From: a virus
Reading direction: 5' to 3' (one strand)
Virus record (IMG/VR): IMGVR_UViG_3300017971_000201
Span: 1 to 64,000 of that record
DNA: 64,000 nucleotides
Shown piece after piece: positions 35,269 to 44,132 of this stretch. The first letter of the stretch is position 1. Each line of letters opens with the position of its first letter. The notes beneath the pieces were generated by a model. That model made no database searches. It was not told the origin of the DNA and was given only the letters and a program-made list of their open reading frames with translations. The translations under genes and the position numbers were made by a program.

Positions 35269-35886
35269 TCAGGTTCCGGCGCCCACCGTAGGGGCCTCCC
35301 GGGCCTCCCGGGTCCAGCAGACCGGGCAGCCGGCCGCGTACTCCGAGACCCCGCCCACCTTGATCTGGCCGACCTTGGGCTCCTTGCCGATGTAGACCGA
35401 CCGGGTGGCGGTGTTGAAGGATGCGCAGAACTGGCAGTCGGCCTTGCAGTCGATCCGATGGTCGGCGCAGGCCACGATCTTGGGCATCGAGTCGCCGAAC
35501 GGCTCGCCCTCGGAGGTGGCGGGACACCCGGAAACGACTACGTCCGCCCACTGGCGGATGCGCTGGATCGACGGCCAGAGCAGATCTTCGTCGTCCCAGA
35601 GAGATGGCTCGTCGATCCAGACGACGTCCGCGCCACAGCTGGAGGCGATGCTCTCGACATCGTCGGCCGACTCGGTATCGAGGCTGGGGAACTCGTCACC
35701 GTGCTTCGTGACGAGCGTCCCCAGGCGGTCGCCCTTCTCGGGGTTCTCGGGATCTGGCCGGATGGACCGCACCGGACGGATGAGGATGACCGTCTTTCCG
35801 AGACCCTGTAGACGCTGGCAGGTCAGGAGCGCCTTGGTGCTTTTCTCGGCGTGGGTCGGGCCGACGTAGGCGATGAGCAGCTTCAT
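35269..35886 (-). CDS. tdk: Thymidine kinase
   Basis: 205 residues. GPTHAEKSTKAL is the P-loop (normally GPMFSGKST, so slightly altered), VVWIDEPSLWDD is the Walker B/DEAQF equivalent, VVVSGCPATSEGEPF matches the lasso-side region, and CKADCQFC plus CPVC are the structural zinc ligands of type II thymidine kinase. It phosphorylates thymidine for salvage and complements the deoxynucleoside kinase two genes upstream. GAGGATCGAGGA precedes the ATG, which overlaps the neighbour's end. Confidence 0.85.
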   Translation of the reverse strand: MKLLIAYVGPTHAEKSTKALLTCQRLQGLGKTVILIRPVRSIRPDPENPEKGDRLGTLVTKHGDEFPSLDTESADDVESIASSCGADVVWIDEPSLWDDEDLLWPSIQRIRQWADVVVSGCPATSEGEPFGDSMPKIVACADHRIDCKADCQFCASFNTATRSVYIGKEPKVGQIKVGGVSEYAAGCPVCWTREAREAPTVGAGT

Positions 35887-36110
35887 TCCTCGATCCTCAC
35901 GTCAATGCCCCACACGCCCTTCTCCTCGTAGGGCTCGGAGAGGGCCTCGAACACCTGCCGTGACCCGTACAGGTGGTCCTCGGGGTCGTCCGTCTCGACC
36001 CGGAAGAGGTCGCCCATCGCCAGGTCGCGCATCCGCATCCGGCGCTCTTCCCGCTGGCCGTGCTCGTCATCGGCCACGAGGATGATCTGCCGCTTGGTCC
36101 GCGTCATCAC
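35883..36110 (-). CDS. Hypothetical protein, 75 aa
   Basis: GTG at 36110 overlaps the upstream stop (an ATG follows at 36107). RMRDLAMGDLFRVETDDPEDH then VWGIDVRIEE suggests a small beta-barrel-like protein. No family recognised. Confidence 0.55.
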   Translation of the reverse strand: MMTRTKRQIILVADDEHGQREERRMRMRDLAMGDLFRVETDDPEDHLYGSRQVFEALSEPYEEKGVWGIDVRIEE

Positions 36111-36589
36111 GCGGCTTCCTCCTCAGTCTGCTCCTCTTCCTCGAGCCGGGCCTCTCGGGCGAGCATCTCGCGCATCCGGCGCCTGGCCGCCGCGTGGTTG
36201 ATCGGCCTGGAAGCGATCTTCTCCTCCGTCCCGTTGCCGTGGTCAGCTGGACGGCCCATGTTCTCGTCGATCGTGATGATCTCGAAGTTTGCTCCGCAGG
36301 CCGGCTTGTCCGGCACTCGCGTCACGACCAGCTCGCCCTCGTTGTCGTTGCTCCAGGGATCGGCGACCTGCAAGGCCCAGTGGACGACCTCGGTCTTGCC
36401 GCACTCGAGCACCTCATGATCGGTCTCGTAGGCGATCTCCTGCACGAAGTCGATGGCCTTCTCGGCCAAGTTGCGAGCGACCTGGCGGAAACCGACGAAG
36501 CGCTTGATCCGGCGCAGCTTCGGCCTCCTCGAAACACGGCGGTACGACAGCACGATGGGCACTGTCCCGCCTTGCACGACGTTCTCCAT
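36107..36589 (-). CDS. Hypothetical protein, 160 aa
   Basis: Begins MENVVQGGTVPIVLSYRR, eight bases after the kinase stop. Basic N-terminal part, a central segment with CGKTEVVHWALQVADPWSND, and an arginine/glutamate-rich C-terminus. No family recognised. Confidence 0.6.
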   Translation of the reverse strand: MENVVQGGTVPIVLSYRRVSRRPKLRRIKRFVGFRQVARNLAEKAIDFVQEIAYETDHEVLECGKTEVVHWALQVADPWSNDNEGELVVTRVPDKPACGANFEIITIDENMGRPADHGNGTEEKIASRPINHAAARRRMREMLAREARLEEEEQTEEEAA

Positions 36590-36597
36590 GTCGCCTC

Positions 36598-38403
36598 CTA
36601 CAGGCCGTTCCAGTCCTTGAGAAAGAGCCGCTCTTCGGCGGCGATCTTGTTGATCTCCTCGTTGAGGTTCTCCACGTCGCCGAACTCATTCCAGTCTACG
36701 CGGAGGACGCGAGTGTAGCGCGACATCACGTCGGCGAGCATCTCGTGCTTGTCATGGATGCGGCGGAGGTAGTCGAGGGGCACGCCGGCCTCCTCGGTGC
36801 GGGCGCGGCGTTTCATGCGGTCGTGGCAGGTCTTGGGGTCAGTCCGCAGGTAGACGATCACGTCAGGGTAGCGGACAAAGCGCTTCAGCGTCCCGAACGT
36901 ATCCTCGTAGATTCCCCACTCGGCCGACGTCATGTTGCCGTCCTCGAAGACGGTCCGGCCGAAGCAGCCATCGGCGAAGATCGTGCGGTCCTGCACGACA
37001 TCGACGCCGTTGTTCGTCAGCTCAGCCGCCAGGGTGTGCTGACGGAACCGAGCCTGGAGCGCGTGCATCTGGAACGTGAACCCCCAGCGCTTGGGGTCGG
37101 CGTAGTAGAGGCCGAGCAGCTCCTTGAAGCGTCCCTTGAGCGGCTCGAACAGGACGTGGGTCGGGCCATCGTAGCCGGTACGGAGTCGCGCGAGCATGTT
37201 GGCACACTCGGTGTTGTGCGTCACCTGGAAGTTCCCGAGCAGGAACCGGCCGTCCCCGTCGAGTGTGAAGCCGGCGTAATCGCCTCGACCCAACGGCTCG
37301 ACCGTGAAGCCGAATCGCAGCGGATTCTTCTTCTGCTTGCGTGGTTGGGGCTTCTTACGCTCGACGCGCATAGGCAGGAACGTCATGTCGCCAGAGATGG
37401 ACATTCGGTAGTAGGAGCGGTCGTAGCCCGGTACGGTCTTGATCGAACGCACAACCCGCAGTCCCAGAGAGCGCGCGACGAAGGTGATGTCGTCGGCGAG
37501 ATGCTCACCCCGCTGGATGATCTCGAAGGAGCCCTTGCACAGGTGCCCGTCCGTGTCGAGAAGCCCGGCCAGCAGCCTTGCTCTGATCTCGCGCGAACCG
37601 TACTTGCAGCGCGCGGGAATGCTGTAGCCGTAGTCCCGCTGCTCCGGCGCCATCAGATGCCGCAGCTTCTCCAGCAGCGGGTTGCCTTTCCCGTCGCGCA
37701 CGAGCCCGAACGTCGGGCAGCGGTCGGGATAGTCGTAGCGGCTCAGGCGGCACCCCTCGGTTGGAGCGAAGTCGCGCAGGTAGTCAATCAGCTCCTCGTC
37801 CGGGAACGTCAGCTGGACACCCTGGCTGAGATCCTTGCGACCATCCCCCAGCCAGAGGCCGATGAAGTAGGGGTCGATCTCCGGCTCGATCACCGGCGGG
37901 AAATCGACCGGAACGGTGAACAGCTTTTGTCTCTCACGCCACGTCTTGTCACGTGTCAGGAACTCGTTGAGTGGAATGTCGATGACCTCGTCCGTCAGCG
38001 TATCCACGACGGTCAGCACGTGTACGTCGTTGCAGATCCACGACGGCGCGCGTTTCGGCTTGATCTCGAACATGGGGCCGGTGCCGCGAGTCGTCGAGCG
38101 CACCTCGCGCGGCTGGCTGTCCGGCCCCATGAGCCGCTGGCCAACCTCGAGTCCACCGGCCTTGACGGTGTGACCATCGTAGAGCAGCACCGGCGTTTCC
38201 GGGTCCAGGCACTTCCCTGTACCGATGTTGGCCTCGATCCCAACGAAGAGACCGCGCCGCTCGCGAAGGTGGGGAAGGGCCTGCATGATCGCGTTCGTGT
38301 CGATCTCCTGAATCGCCTGCATCTGGGCCTGCACGTCGGCCTCCTCGTGTTCGTCGTCTTTGGGTTGGTTGGACATGCTGTTTCCGTCCGATCCGCCGGT
38401 CAT
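36598..38403 (-). CDS. Deoxynucleoside kinase interrupted by an intein
   Basis: 601 codons as written. The extein (~268 residues) has GIEANIGTGK cut by the intein and resumed as TECANMLARL, so splicing rebuilds the P-loop GTGKT. Downstream are QDRTIFADGCFG (the ERS/DR-type segment), PDVIVYLRTDPKTCHDRMKRR and RIHDKHEML (LID), as in the dCK/dGK/dNK family that phosphorylates deoxynucleosides. The start is 38403 or the ATG at 38376. Pairs with thymidine kinase in dNTP salvage. Confidence 0.85.
   Translation of the reverse strand: MTGGSDGNSMSNQPKDDEHEEADVQAQMQAIQEIDTNAIMQALPHLRERRGLFVGIEANIGTGKCLDPETPVLLYDGHTVKAGGLEVGQRLMGPDSQPREVRSTTRGTGPMFEIKPKRAPSWICNDVHVLTVVDTLTDEVIDIPLNEFLTRDKTWRERQKLFTVPVDFPPVIEPEIDPYFIGLWLGDGRKDLSQGVQLTFPDEELIDYLRDFAPTEGCRLSRYDYPDRCPTFGLVRDGKGNPLLEKLRHLMAPEQRDYGYSIPARCKYGSREIRARLLAGLLDTDGHLCKGSFEIIQRGEHLADDITFVARSLGLRVVRSIKTVPGYDRSYYRMSISGDMTFLPMRVERKKPQPRKQKKNPLRFGFTVEPLGRGDYAGFTLDGDGRFLLGNFQVTHNTECANMLARLRTGYDGPTHVLFEPLKGRFKELLGLYYADPKRWGFTFQMHALQARFRQHTLAAELTNNGVDVVQDRTIFADGCFGRTVFEDGNMTSAEWGIYEDTFGTLKRFVRYPDVIVYLRTDPKTCHDRMKRRARTEEAGVPLDYLRRIHDKHEMLADVMSRYTRVLRVDWNEFGDVENLNEEINKIAAEERLFLKDWNGL
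37213..38211 (-). other. Intein in the deoxynucleoside kinase, with LAGLIDADG domain
   Basis: 333 codons. First residue Cys (CLDPETPVLLYDGH), last residues VTHN before Thr. LAGLIDADG-like helices FIGLWLGDG and LLAGLLDTDGH are present. It interrupts the P-loop at the same lysine/threonine point as the helicase intein, though the sequence and first residue (Cys versus Ser) differ. Confidence 0.88.
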
Positions 38404-38418
38404 ATACCATCCGCGTCT

Positions 38419-41001
38419 TTAGGCGTTGTCACCCCCGAGTAGCTCCGCAGCTGTGAAGCGCCGCAGGCACTTCATGCAGGTGGTCTTCTTGCCGCTCTCC
38501 TTCATCCGATCGACCACCTTGCGCGAGATGAGCTTGATCTCGCCCTTCTCCTTGCAGCCTGGACAGAAGTAGGCGCCCGAGGTCAGCGCTGACGGCTCTC
38601 GCGCGTCCAGGCGGGCGAGCCTCGCGCGCGCGATCTGGGCGTAGTCCTCATCCTTGTCGCAGGTCACGAACTGGAAGCCGAGCCTCTTCGCGGCCACTGG
38701 CGTCGAGCCCGTCCCGCAGAACGGATCAAGCACGACTCCGCCCTCCTGCGTGACGAGCCGGATGAGGTACTCCATTAACGCAAGCGGCTTCTGGGTCGGG
38801 TGGCTGATCACCTCGTCCTTGTGCTCGTCGTGCTCCTCGAAGCTGTCACCCTCATGGTTGAAGACCAGCTGACAGCGGCGGCAGTAGGACCAACGCTCCT
38901 TCGTCGCTGCCTTGGGCGTATAGAAGAAGCGGCAGCTAGCAGCGAGCTTTTCTTCTACGGTAAGCCCGCATGTAGGCGTTGTGTTCGGATGACGCGGATG
39001 GATCGTCAGAAAGAAGCGGCTTGCGCCTCCTGCGTCATCGAATCCGGTTCTTGGCTGTAAGGATCCCACGCGACCTTTACCGCTATCCGCGATAGCCGGA
39101 CTGGCCGAACGCCGGATGGCAATAGGATTGGTGGGTACGGTGCTCTGGCTGCGCCCACTCTGCCGATCAAGCTCGGCGACCGGACAGCCAGGCGCGCACT
39201 CGTACTCCTGGACCTCTTCCTTGCCATCGTCGTCGGCGTAGGTCTGATCTTCGCCGCGCTGAGTGCGAGCCTTCAGGTTGATCCGCTGGTCTGCACCATC
39301 CTCCGGCAGGTTGCGCTTCACCGCCGTTCCGGTGCGTACCCGCTTCGATCCGACCAGCTGGCACTCGTCAGTAGCACAATGAACGAACCATTTGCGCCAT
39401 CCAGCCGGAATCAGTTCACGGATAACTTCAAGGCGCGCACTTGGGCGCGTAGCCGTTTGTTCTCCGCCCGAATTCTTACAAGTTCTCGTTCCACCTTCCG
39501 GTGGTCCTTGCTGTGGTCTCTCCGATCCGTGACTTCCAGGTTCCTCGGCCGGTTGTCGTCCTTGATCCCGTTCCGGTGGTGAACGATCTCCGTACGCGCC
39601 AGCGGTCTGCCCAGCGTCATCGCGGCAACCGCCCTGTGCTCCAACACGTACTTGCCCTTCACCATCTTCCGAGCGAACGGTCGCAGCGGTTCTGGGAGCA
39701 CTTCGATCATCACGTGCAGGTAGCCGTTGCGGTCCTTGTATCTGCCGCCCTTCCACTGCGACGAATTCTCCCGCAGGAACTTGCCCGTCGCCGCGTCCGC
39801 CATCTTCTTGCGAGACGCTTTCGTGTGGCGTTTCCCTAGTCGGCTGAGGTTGGCCTTCGCATGGCACGCCCGCGAGCAGTACTTCCTTCGCCCGTTCCTC
39901 GCCCATGCCGGTGTGACCTCGAAACTCCGCCGGCAGTGCTTGCAGGTGATCTTCACCCACTGCACCTTGCGCTTCTTGCGGCGCGCTTGTCCAGCGCACG
40001 CCTGAGTACAGAAGCGTCGTTTCGCGAGCCGCGCCGGCATCCCGCGCATCAGCTCTCCGCAGTGCTCGCACGGCTTCGTCAACGCGGTAGTAGGCATAGA
40101 TCGTGGCACGCTGCTCCTCCGTCGCATCGGGTACGAGCGTGTACCAATCATACTCGATATGTGAGAGGATCACGTTCGATGGCCACCGTCCGTCCTTCGA
40201 CTCGCACGCGATGTTCTTGAAGCCGCCTTTGTGGCAGGGAGAGCCTCCCTTGCCCTTCGGGTAGCTCCAGCCTGGGTTCGGGCCGACGCGTGCCGCGTCG
40301 ATGTTCAGCGCGCCTGTTCCGTGTTCCAGAACGTGGTCGGCGTACCGGCCGTTGAACGGCTTGCGGGCCAGCACGATCGGCTCGTGCGCCGGCTTGAGAG
40401 CTGTTCCCCAGCCCTTCCATGCCGCACCTTCCTCGGTCGCCGGCTCATCCCGGATCGTCCGGCCGCCGCGCCTGTCCTTGCTCGAGATCCCCCTGTTGGT
40501 CGTGTGCTCACGCCGCCGGCCCTCGCCAGTGCGGACCTCGTCGTTCGCGAACTTGATCGCGTGCGAGTCCGAGCGGCCGGTCGTCAGCAGCGCGTCGATG
40601 CCCTTCGAGATGTTGTGCGACTTCGGGAAGCCGGTGCCTGTGAGCCAGTCGATCTGGTCGTAGACCTCGAAGCCGGCGAACCGGATCGCCATCACGCCCC
40701 AGTCGAATGTGCGCGTCCCGAAGAATGACATCAGCCAGGCGCCGGGCTTCAGGACACGGTAGACCTCGCGCCAGAGCGTCGGGCCGGGGACGAACCTGTC
40801 CCACTCGTTCTCCATGAAGCCGCCGCCGGCCGGCGCGAAATCCTCACCGGCGAGCCAGGCGCGCATGACCTCAGCTGGATCAGGCTGGTGGACGCCCAGG
40901 CCGTACGGGCTGTCGGTCACACAGGAGTCGATGCACTCGTCGGGGAGCTGCCGCAGGTACTCCGCAGCATCGCCAACCCCGACTGCATTCAGGTAAGACA
41001 C
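38419..41001 (-). CDS. N4/N6-type DNA methyltransferase with an in-frame HNH insertion
   Basis: 860 codons. DSCVTDSPYGLG (near residue 27) is the catalytic S/DPPY-like motif; VVLDPFCGTGSTPVAAKRLG near the C-terminus is the SAM-binding motif, and SHPTQKPLALMEYL precedes it. This order is that of class-beta methyltransferases. A C-terminal zinc-ribbon-like CPGCKEKG...CMKCLRRF follows. Between SNVILSHIEYDWY and WRKWFVHCATDE, the frame crosses an HNH gene read in another frame without a stop, adding about 240 residues of unlikely composition. It could be an intron-like or spliced insertion. Confidence 0.75.
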   Translation of the reverse strand: MSYLNAVGVGDAAEYLRQLPDECIDSCVTDSPYGLGVHQPDPAEVMRAWLAGEDFAPAGGGFMENEWDRFVPGPTLWREVYRVLKPGAWLMSFFGTRTFDWGVMAIRFAGFEVYDQIDWLTGTGFPKSHNISKGIDALLTTGRSDSHAIKFANDEVRTGEGRRREHTTNRGISSKDRRGGRTIRDEPATEEGAAWKGWGTALKPAHEPIVLARKPFNGRYADHVLEHGTGALNIDAARVGPNPGWSYPKGKGGSPCHKGGFKNIACESKDGRWPSNVILSHIEYDWYTLVPDATEEQRATIYAYYRVDEAVRALRRADARDAGAARETTLLYSGVRWTSAPQEAQGAVGEDHLQALPAEFRGHTGMGEERAKEVLLAGVPCEGQPQPTRETPHESVSQEDGGRGDGQVPAGEFVAVEGRQIQGPQRLPARDDRSAPRTAATVRSEDGEGQVRVGAQGGCRDDAGQTAGAYGDRSPPERDQGRQPAEEPGSHGSERPQQGPPEGGTRTCKNSGGEQTATRPSARLEVIRELIPAGWRKWFVHCATDECQLVGSKRVRTGTAVKRNLPEDGADQRINLKARTQRGEDQTYADDDGKEEVQEYECAPGCPVAELDRQSGRSQSTVPTNPIAIRRSASPAIADSGKGRVGSLQPRTGFDDAGGASRFFLTIHPRHPNTTPTCGLTVEEKLAASCRFFYTPKAATKERWSYCRRCQLVFNHEGDSFEEHDEHKDEVISHPTQKPLALMEYLIRLVTQEGGVVLDPFCGTGSTPVAAKRLGFQFVTCDKDEDYAQIARARLARLDAREPSALTSGAYFCPGCKEKGEIKLISRKVVDRMKESGKKTTCMKCLRRFTAAELLGGDNA
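39411..40097 (-). CDS. HNH endonuclease nested inside the methyltransferase gene
   Basis: 228 residues from an ATG at 40097 (ATGs further up also fit). N-terminal zinc fingers: PCEHCGELM, FCTQACAGQ, CKHCRRSFEV, YCSRACHAK. HNH part: VLEHRAVAAMTLGRPLART, IVHHRNGIKDDNRPRNLEV. The C-terminal tail is a basic coiled coil. Translated in a different frame from the surrounding methyltransferase. A homing nuclease whose insertion kept the host frame open. Confidence 0.8.
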   Translation of the reverse strand: MPTTALTKPCEHCGELMRGMPARLAKRRFCTQACAGQARRKKRKVQWVKITCKHCRRSFEVTPAWARNGRRKYCSRACHAKANLSRLGKRHTKASRKKMADAATGKFLRENSSQWKGGRYKDRNGYLHVMIEVLPEPLRPFARKMVKGKYVLEHRAVAAMTLGRPLARTEIVHHRNGIKDDNRPRNLEVTDRRDHSKDHRKVERELVRIRAENKRLRAQVRALKLSVN

Positions 41002-41021
41002 CAATGCCCCCGGCCCGTCGC

Positions 41022-41759
41022 TTACTCGCCGTCATCCCCCGGGCCAGAGTCTACCTCGTCCTTCAGACGTTGGGCGATTTCTTCGAGCTTCTCGCGCATC
41101 GAAGCGCAAGCCGCGTCAAACTCGTCGATTACACCATCGACGATCTCAGCCGCCTCGCCGATGACCGGAGCGCGCATCTCGCGGCGCAGCTCGGCCGCTC
41201 GCTGTCGGATCTCCTGGAGGACGCGCTCCTGAGCGCCGGACCGCAGCCGGTTGTAGGCTTCCTCGACCTTGTTGAGCTTCGTCTCGAGTTTCGCCATGCG
41301 CTTGATGGCGGCATCGGCCTTCTCGCGCTCGCCCTCGGCTAACGCCTTCCAGGCGTTGTCAACCGTCTCGAGAGCCTCCTGGGCGCGCGGAGGGTTCTTC
41401 GCCACCAGGGCCTCGCCCGACATCTGTACGGCGTCCACGAACCAGTCGGCCCTGACCCGGGCCGCGTCCTGGACGGCCGATGACCATCCATCACGCGCCT
41501 TGAGCACTGGAACGCCCCACACACGGCCCATCTCGTGCGCCTGCTTCGAGAAGTTGTGGGAGACGGCTATCGTACAGACGACGATCGCGTCGGCCGGCTG
41601 TGTGTCGAGCCGGCCCTTGCCTCCCTGTGTCTGCTGGTCGATCAGCTCGATGTCGAACGCGTTGCGTGCCCAGACGGGGATGTTCTTCTCCTTACCACCG
41701 ATCACGAGCACGCGGCGGCGTAACGGACCAGACGGCTGATCGCCGTTCCTGTTGGACAT
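41022..41759 (-). CDS. DUF2325-like N-terminal domain with C-terminal coiled coil
   Basis: 245 residues; GGAGG five bases before the ATG at 41759. RVLVIGGKEKNIPVWARNAF, then DAIVVCTIAVSHNF, then VPVLKARDGWSS follow the DUF2325 pattern (a small Rossmann-like domain). Residues ~125-235 are a long coiled coil. Function unknown; a regulatory or scaffold role is possible. A GGTAGAAC box lies upstream. Confidence 0.65.
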   Translation of the reverse strand: MSNRNGDQPSGPLRRRVLVIGGKEKNIPVWARNAFDIELIDQQTQGGKGRLDTQPADAIVVCTIAVSHNFSKQAHEMGRVWGVPVLKARDGWSSAVQDAARVRADWFVDAVQMSGEALVAKNPPRAQEALETVDNAWKALAEGEREKADAAIKRMAKLETKLNKVEEAYNRLRSGAQERVLQEIRQRAAELRREMRAPVIGEAAEIVDGVIDEFDAACASMREKLEEIAQRLKDEVDSGPGDDGE

Positions 41760-41776
41760 GGTGTCCTCCAAGGACC

Positions 41777-41784
41777 GTTCTACC
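41777..41784 (-). promoter_or_regulatory. GGTAGAAC promoter-like box
   Basis: GGTAGAAC on the minus strand, followed by TTGGAGGACACC and the ATG at 41759. Confidence 0.55.
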
Positions 41785-42169
41785 CGGCGTCGGCCACATC
41801 TCGGCCAAGATCGGCCAGGGCCTCGACAGCATCAGCTGGCCAGCGCGGCTTGGTCTCGCGCGTCTTGAGCGTCGTATCGGTGACCTCGACGACCTCGGCT
41901 TCCCAGCCGTCCGAGACCAGGTGCTTGAACCTGTTGACGATCTTGGAGAACCGCCGCGCCCAGGGAACGCTGTCGAACTCCCACGCGTCGTCGATGTTGC
42001 ACGTCGTGTACCACGACCTGTCGGGCGTTATCCGACCATTCTTCCAAGAGCGCCCCGTCTCGGTGGCCGCAGCCCATACGCAGTTCAGGTCCCCGTCGTC
42101 GTCCATGCGCTGGAAGCGCAGGAGAATCCTGGTCGTTGCGCTGTCCTGGATGGTCTCGCGCTCGATCAT
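41780..42169 (-). CDS. Hypothetical protein, 129 aa, ends in AVEALADL
   Basis: Begins MIERETIQDSATTRILLRF; ATG overlaps the upstream stop (ATGA). A tryptophan-rich middle (DDAWEFDSVPWARRFSKI) resembles the corresponding part of the upstream protein, so the two may be paralogs. The C-terminus PADAVEALADLGRD is a variant of the recurrent motif. Confidence 0.6.
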   Translation of the reverse strand: MIERETIQDSATTRILLRFQRMDDDGDLNCVWAAATETGRSWKNGRITPDRSWYTTCNIDDAWEFDSVPWARRFSKIVNRFKHLVSDGWEAEVVEVTDTTLKTRETKPRWPADAVEALADLGRDVADAG

Positions 42170-42663
42170 GCGACCTCCGCTTCCTCCGCCTCCTTCATCT
42201 CCTCGGTCAGCACTGACAGGCCGACCTCGGCGAGAGCTGAGATCACGTCGAGCGGGTAGACGCGCCGGGCCGTGCGCCTGATCGTGCAGACGACCTCCAG
42301 CACCTCCAGCTTGTAGCACCACTTGAGGAGCTGCTTGGACCGGCCGACGATCTTCGAGTACTTGAGCGCTTCGCCAACGCTCTCGAACCGATGGGCAAGC
42401 AGGATGTTCTTCGTGTCGCCCCACTTCCGTCGCGGCCGATACTCGCCGCTGCGGGCGTCCCACCGCTCACCGTCGCTCTCGCTTTCCAGATAGACCATCT
42501 TGTTGATCCACTTGTAGAGAGGCTGGCCGGTCGTCTTCGACTTCAGGCGAACTCTGACGGTCCTGCCGTTCTTCTGCTTCTTCCGCGTCCTGCTGATTCT
42601 CGCCCGCTTGGTGTAACGCAGCACGAAGTACGACTCTCGCGCGTCGGTGATGACCTCAGCCAC
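42166..42663 (-). CDS. Hypothetical protein, 165 aa
   Basis: GTG at 42663. Basic N-terminal part (RISRTRKKQKNGRTVRVRL), then FESVGEALKYSKIVGRSK and a C-terminus DVISALAEVGLSVL that loosely matches the recurrent motif. Its SVGEALKYSKIV segment aligns with VPWARRFSKIVNRF of the next gene, suggesting a duplicated family. Confidence 0.6.
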   Translation of the reverse strand: MAEVITDARESYFVLRYTKRARISRTRKKQKNGRTVRVRLKSKTTGQPLYKWINKMVYLESESDGERWDARSGEYRPRRKWGDTKNILLAHRFESVGEALKYSKIVGRSKQLLKWCYKLEVLEVVCTIRRTARRVYPLDVISALAEVGLSVLTEEMKEAEEAEVA

Positions 42664-43045
42664 GCTTCTTCCCCTTCTCCGTTTCCGCGAGACGCTTGAC
42701 GATCCACTGGCAGACGTCACCGTTGTGGCGGTAGCAGTCGCCCGACTCGTGACGAAGGAGCAGATCGGCATCGCGCACGATCCCACCGTTCAGGTGCTCG
42801 CGCTTCGGATCGCGGATCTCTAGCAGCTTGCCCTTCCGGCCCTTGCCGGGCCATCGGAGCCGCGACCCCTGGACCTTTCGATCCGTGCTCGTAGTCCAGT
42901 TGCGCAGAGTCACGCGCAGGTCAGGCCGGGTCTTTCGGATGAACTTGACGAGCGTGGTGAGACGGGGCGGGATCGGTTTCTCATTGAACCCCGGCATCCA
43001 CTTGGCGCCGGCCTCGATCCGCTTGCGCAGATCCTCGTCGCTCAT
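42656..43045 (-). CDS. Hypothetical basic protein, 129 aa
   Basis: GGGAGGG before the ATG at 43045, which overlaps the upstream stop. Begins MSDEDLRKRIEAGAKWM; rich in Lys and Arg (PGKGRKGKLLEIRDPKREH). Could bind nucleic acid. No family recognised. Confidence 0.6.
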   Translation of the reverse strand: MSDEDLRKRIEAGAKWMPGFNEKPIPPRLTTLVKFIRKTRPDLRVTLRNWTTSTDRKVQGSRLRWPGKGRKGKLLEIRDPKREHLNGGIVRDADLLLRHESGDCYRHNGDVCQWIVKRLAETEKGKKRG

Positions 43046-43305
43046 GACGCCCTCCCTACGGTCGTCTCGAACAGGAACGGGAGCCCGTCGCAGCCAGCAT
43101 CCCAGACGTCCTGGGCAGTGAACGTCGCGGCCCACGCGTCCACGTAGACCGACCACGGGCCGAGGTGGTTGCCATCATCGGCCGCCACGTGCTCGGGCAC
43201 GAAGCGGACCGTCTGATCCTCCTCGACGAACACCAGGAATCCGTCGCCCCACTGCGGGTGCGTCGCGGTCATCAGGCCCCAGTCTTCGACGTGTCCCAGC
43301 TTCAC
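43042..43305 (-). CDS. Hypothetical protein, 87 aa
   Basis: GTG at 43305 overlaps the phosphatase stop (GTGA). Beta-rich: GFLVFVEEDQTVRFVPEH, then GPWSVYVDAWAATF. No family recognised; translationally coupled to the phosphatase. Confidence 0.6.
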   Translation of the reverse strand: MKLGHVEDWGLMTATHPQWGDGFLVFVEEDQTVRFVPEHVAADDGNHLGPWSVYVDAWAATFTAQDVWDAGCDGLPFLFETTVGRAS

Positions 43306-44132
43306 GAGTAGCGCTCCCACGGCTCGAGCTGCCTGGCGTAGCGCCCGCGATTCCGCCCTCGACGCTCGCGCCGGAACAGCCGGCCCAGCTCGTCGTGGAA
43401 GCGGCGCGGATCGAAGGTCGTGTCCGAGTCGCGGGCCTGGTCGCCGTACGGGACCGTGATCGGCTCGAGCTGCTCGTCATCCTTCTCGTTGCTCACGATG
43501 ACCGCGTGGATCCGGCGGAAGCCTTCGCCGTCGATCCCGATCGCGTGCTCGTAGCGTGCGATCTCCCGGTGGCTCTCGTGCCCGAACACGATCGTGCCCC
43601 AGCGACCGTCGTAGACCTCGGCCCAGAACACGTCGCTCATCATGGTGCCAGGCAGCTCGTAGTAGCGGTCGTCGAGATAGCGCGTGCGGAGCATGTAGTC
43701 GCCGCCGATCTCGGGCGTCGCCATGTGCGGCGTGACCCCACCGTGGACGCAGAACAGGTCCAGCTCGTGGACCACGATGTATCGCGGGAGCGTCTCCATC
43801 CAGTCCAGCTCGGCTCGGGTGAGCTGCTGGTAGAGGCGGCGATCCTCGGGTGTCGGGATACGGTCGCGGCCCGGCTTGGGCACCCGCCGGCGGATCCGCA
43901 CGTAGGCATCCTCGTGGTTGCCGCTGATCACCTCGAGCGAGTGAAGCTCGCCGGACCTGGCTCGGAACTGCCAGGTCATCGCAATGCGGAGGCACGCCTT
44001 GGATTCAGGACCACGGTCGACCAGGTCGCCGAGCAGGATGATGCGGTCGACGCCTCGCTCTTCCAGCTCGCCGATCATCTCGGCCAGCTCGCGGGCGTGT
44101 CCGTGAACATCTCCTATGATCCCTACTCGCAC
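43302..44132 (-). CDS. Metallophosphatase (PP2A/lambda-phosphatase-like)
   Basis: 276 residues, GTG start. All metal-site motifs are present: GIIGDVHGHARE, LLGDLVDRGPES, VISGNHEDAY, LFCVHGGV and IVFGHESH. This is the layout of lambda phosphatase/ApaH-type enzymes, which remove phosphate from proteins or dinucleotides using two metal ions. The C-terminal ~50 residues are basic. With the ADP-ribosylglycohydrolase nearby, it points to reversal of host or phage protein modifications (inference). Confidence 0.82.
   Translation of the reverse strand: MRVGIIGDVHGHARELAEMIGELEERGVDRIILLGDLVDRGPESKACLRIAMTWQFRARSGELHSLEVISGNHEDAYVRIRRRVPKPGRDRIPTPEDRRLYQQLTRAELDWMETLPRYIVVHELDLFCVHGGVTPHMATPEIGGDYMLRTRYLDDRYYELPGTMMSDVFWAEVYDGRWGTIVFGHESHREIARYEHAIGIDGEGFRRIHAVIVSNEKDDEQLEPITVPYGDQARDSDTTFDPRRFHDELGRLFRRERRGRNRGRYARQLEPWERYS

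Noticed and set aside
38419-41001. Treating the whole 860-codon frame as one continuous natural protein
   Set aside because: The central ~240 codons are the shadow of a convincing HNH gene in another frame; the methyltransferase call rests on the two ends only.
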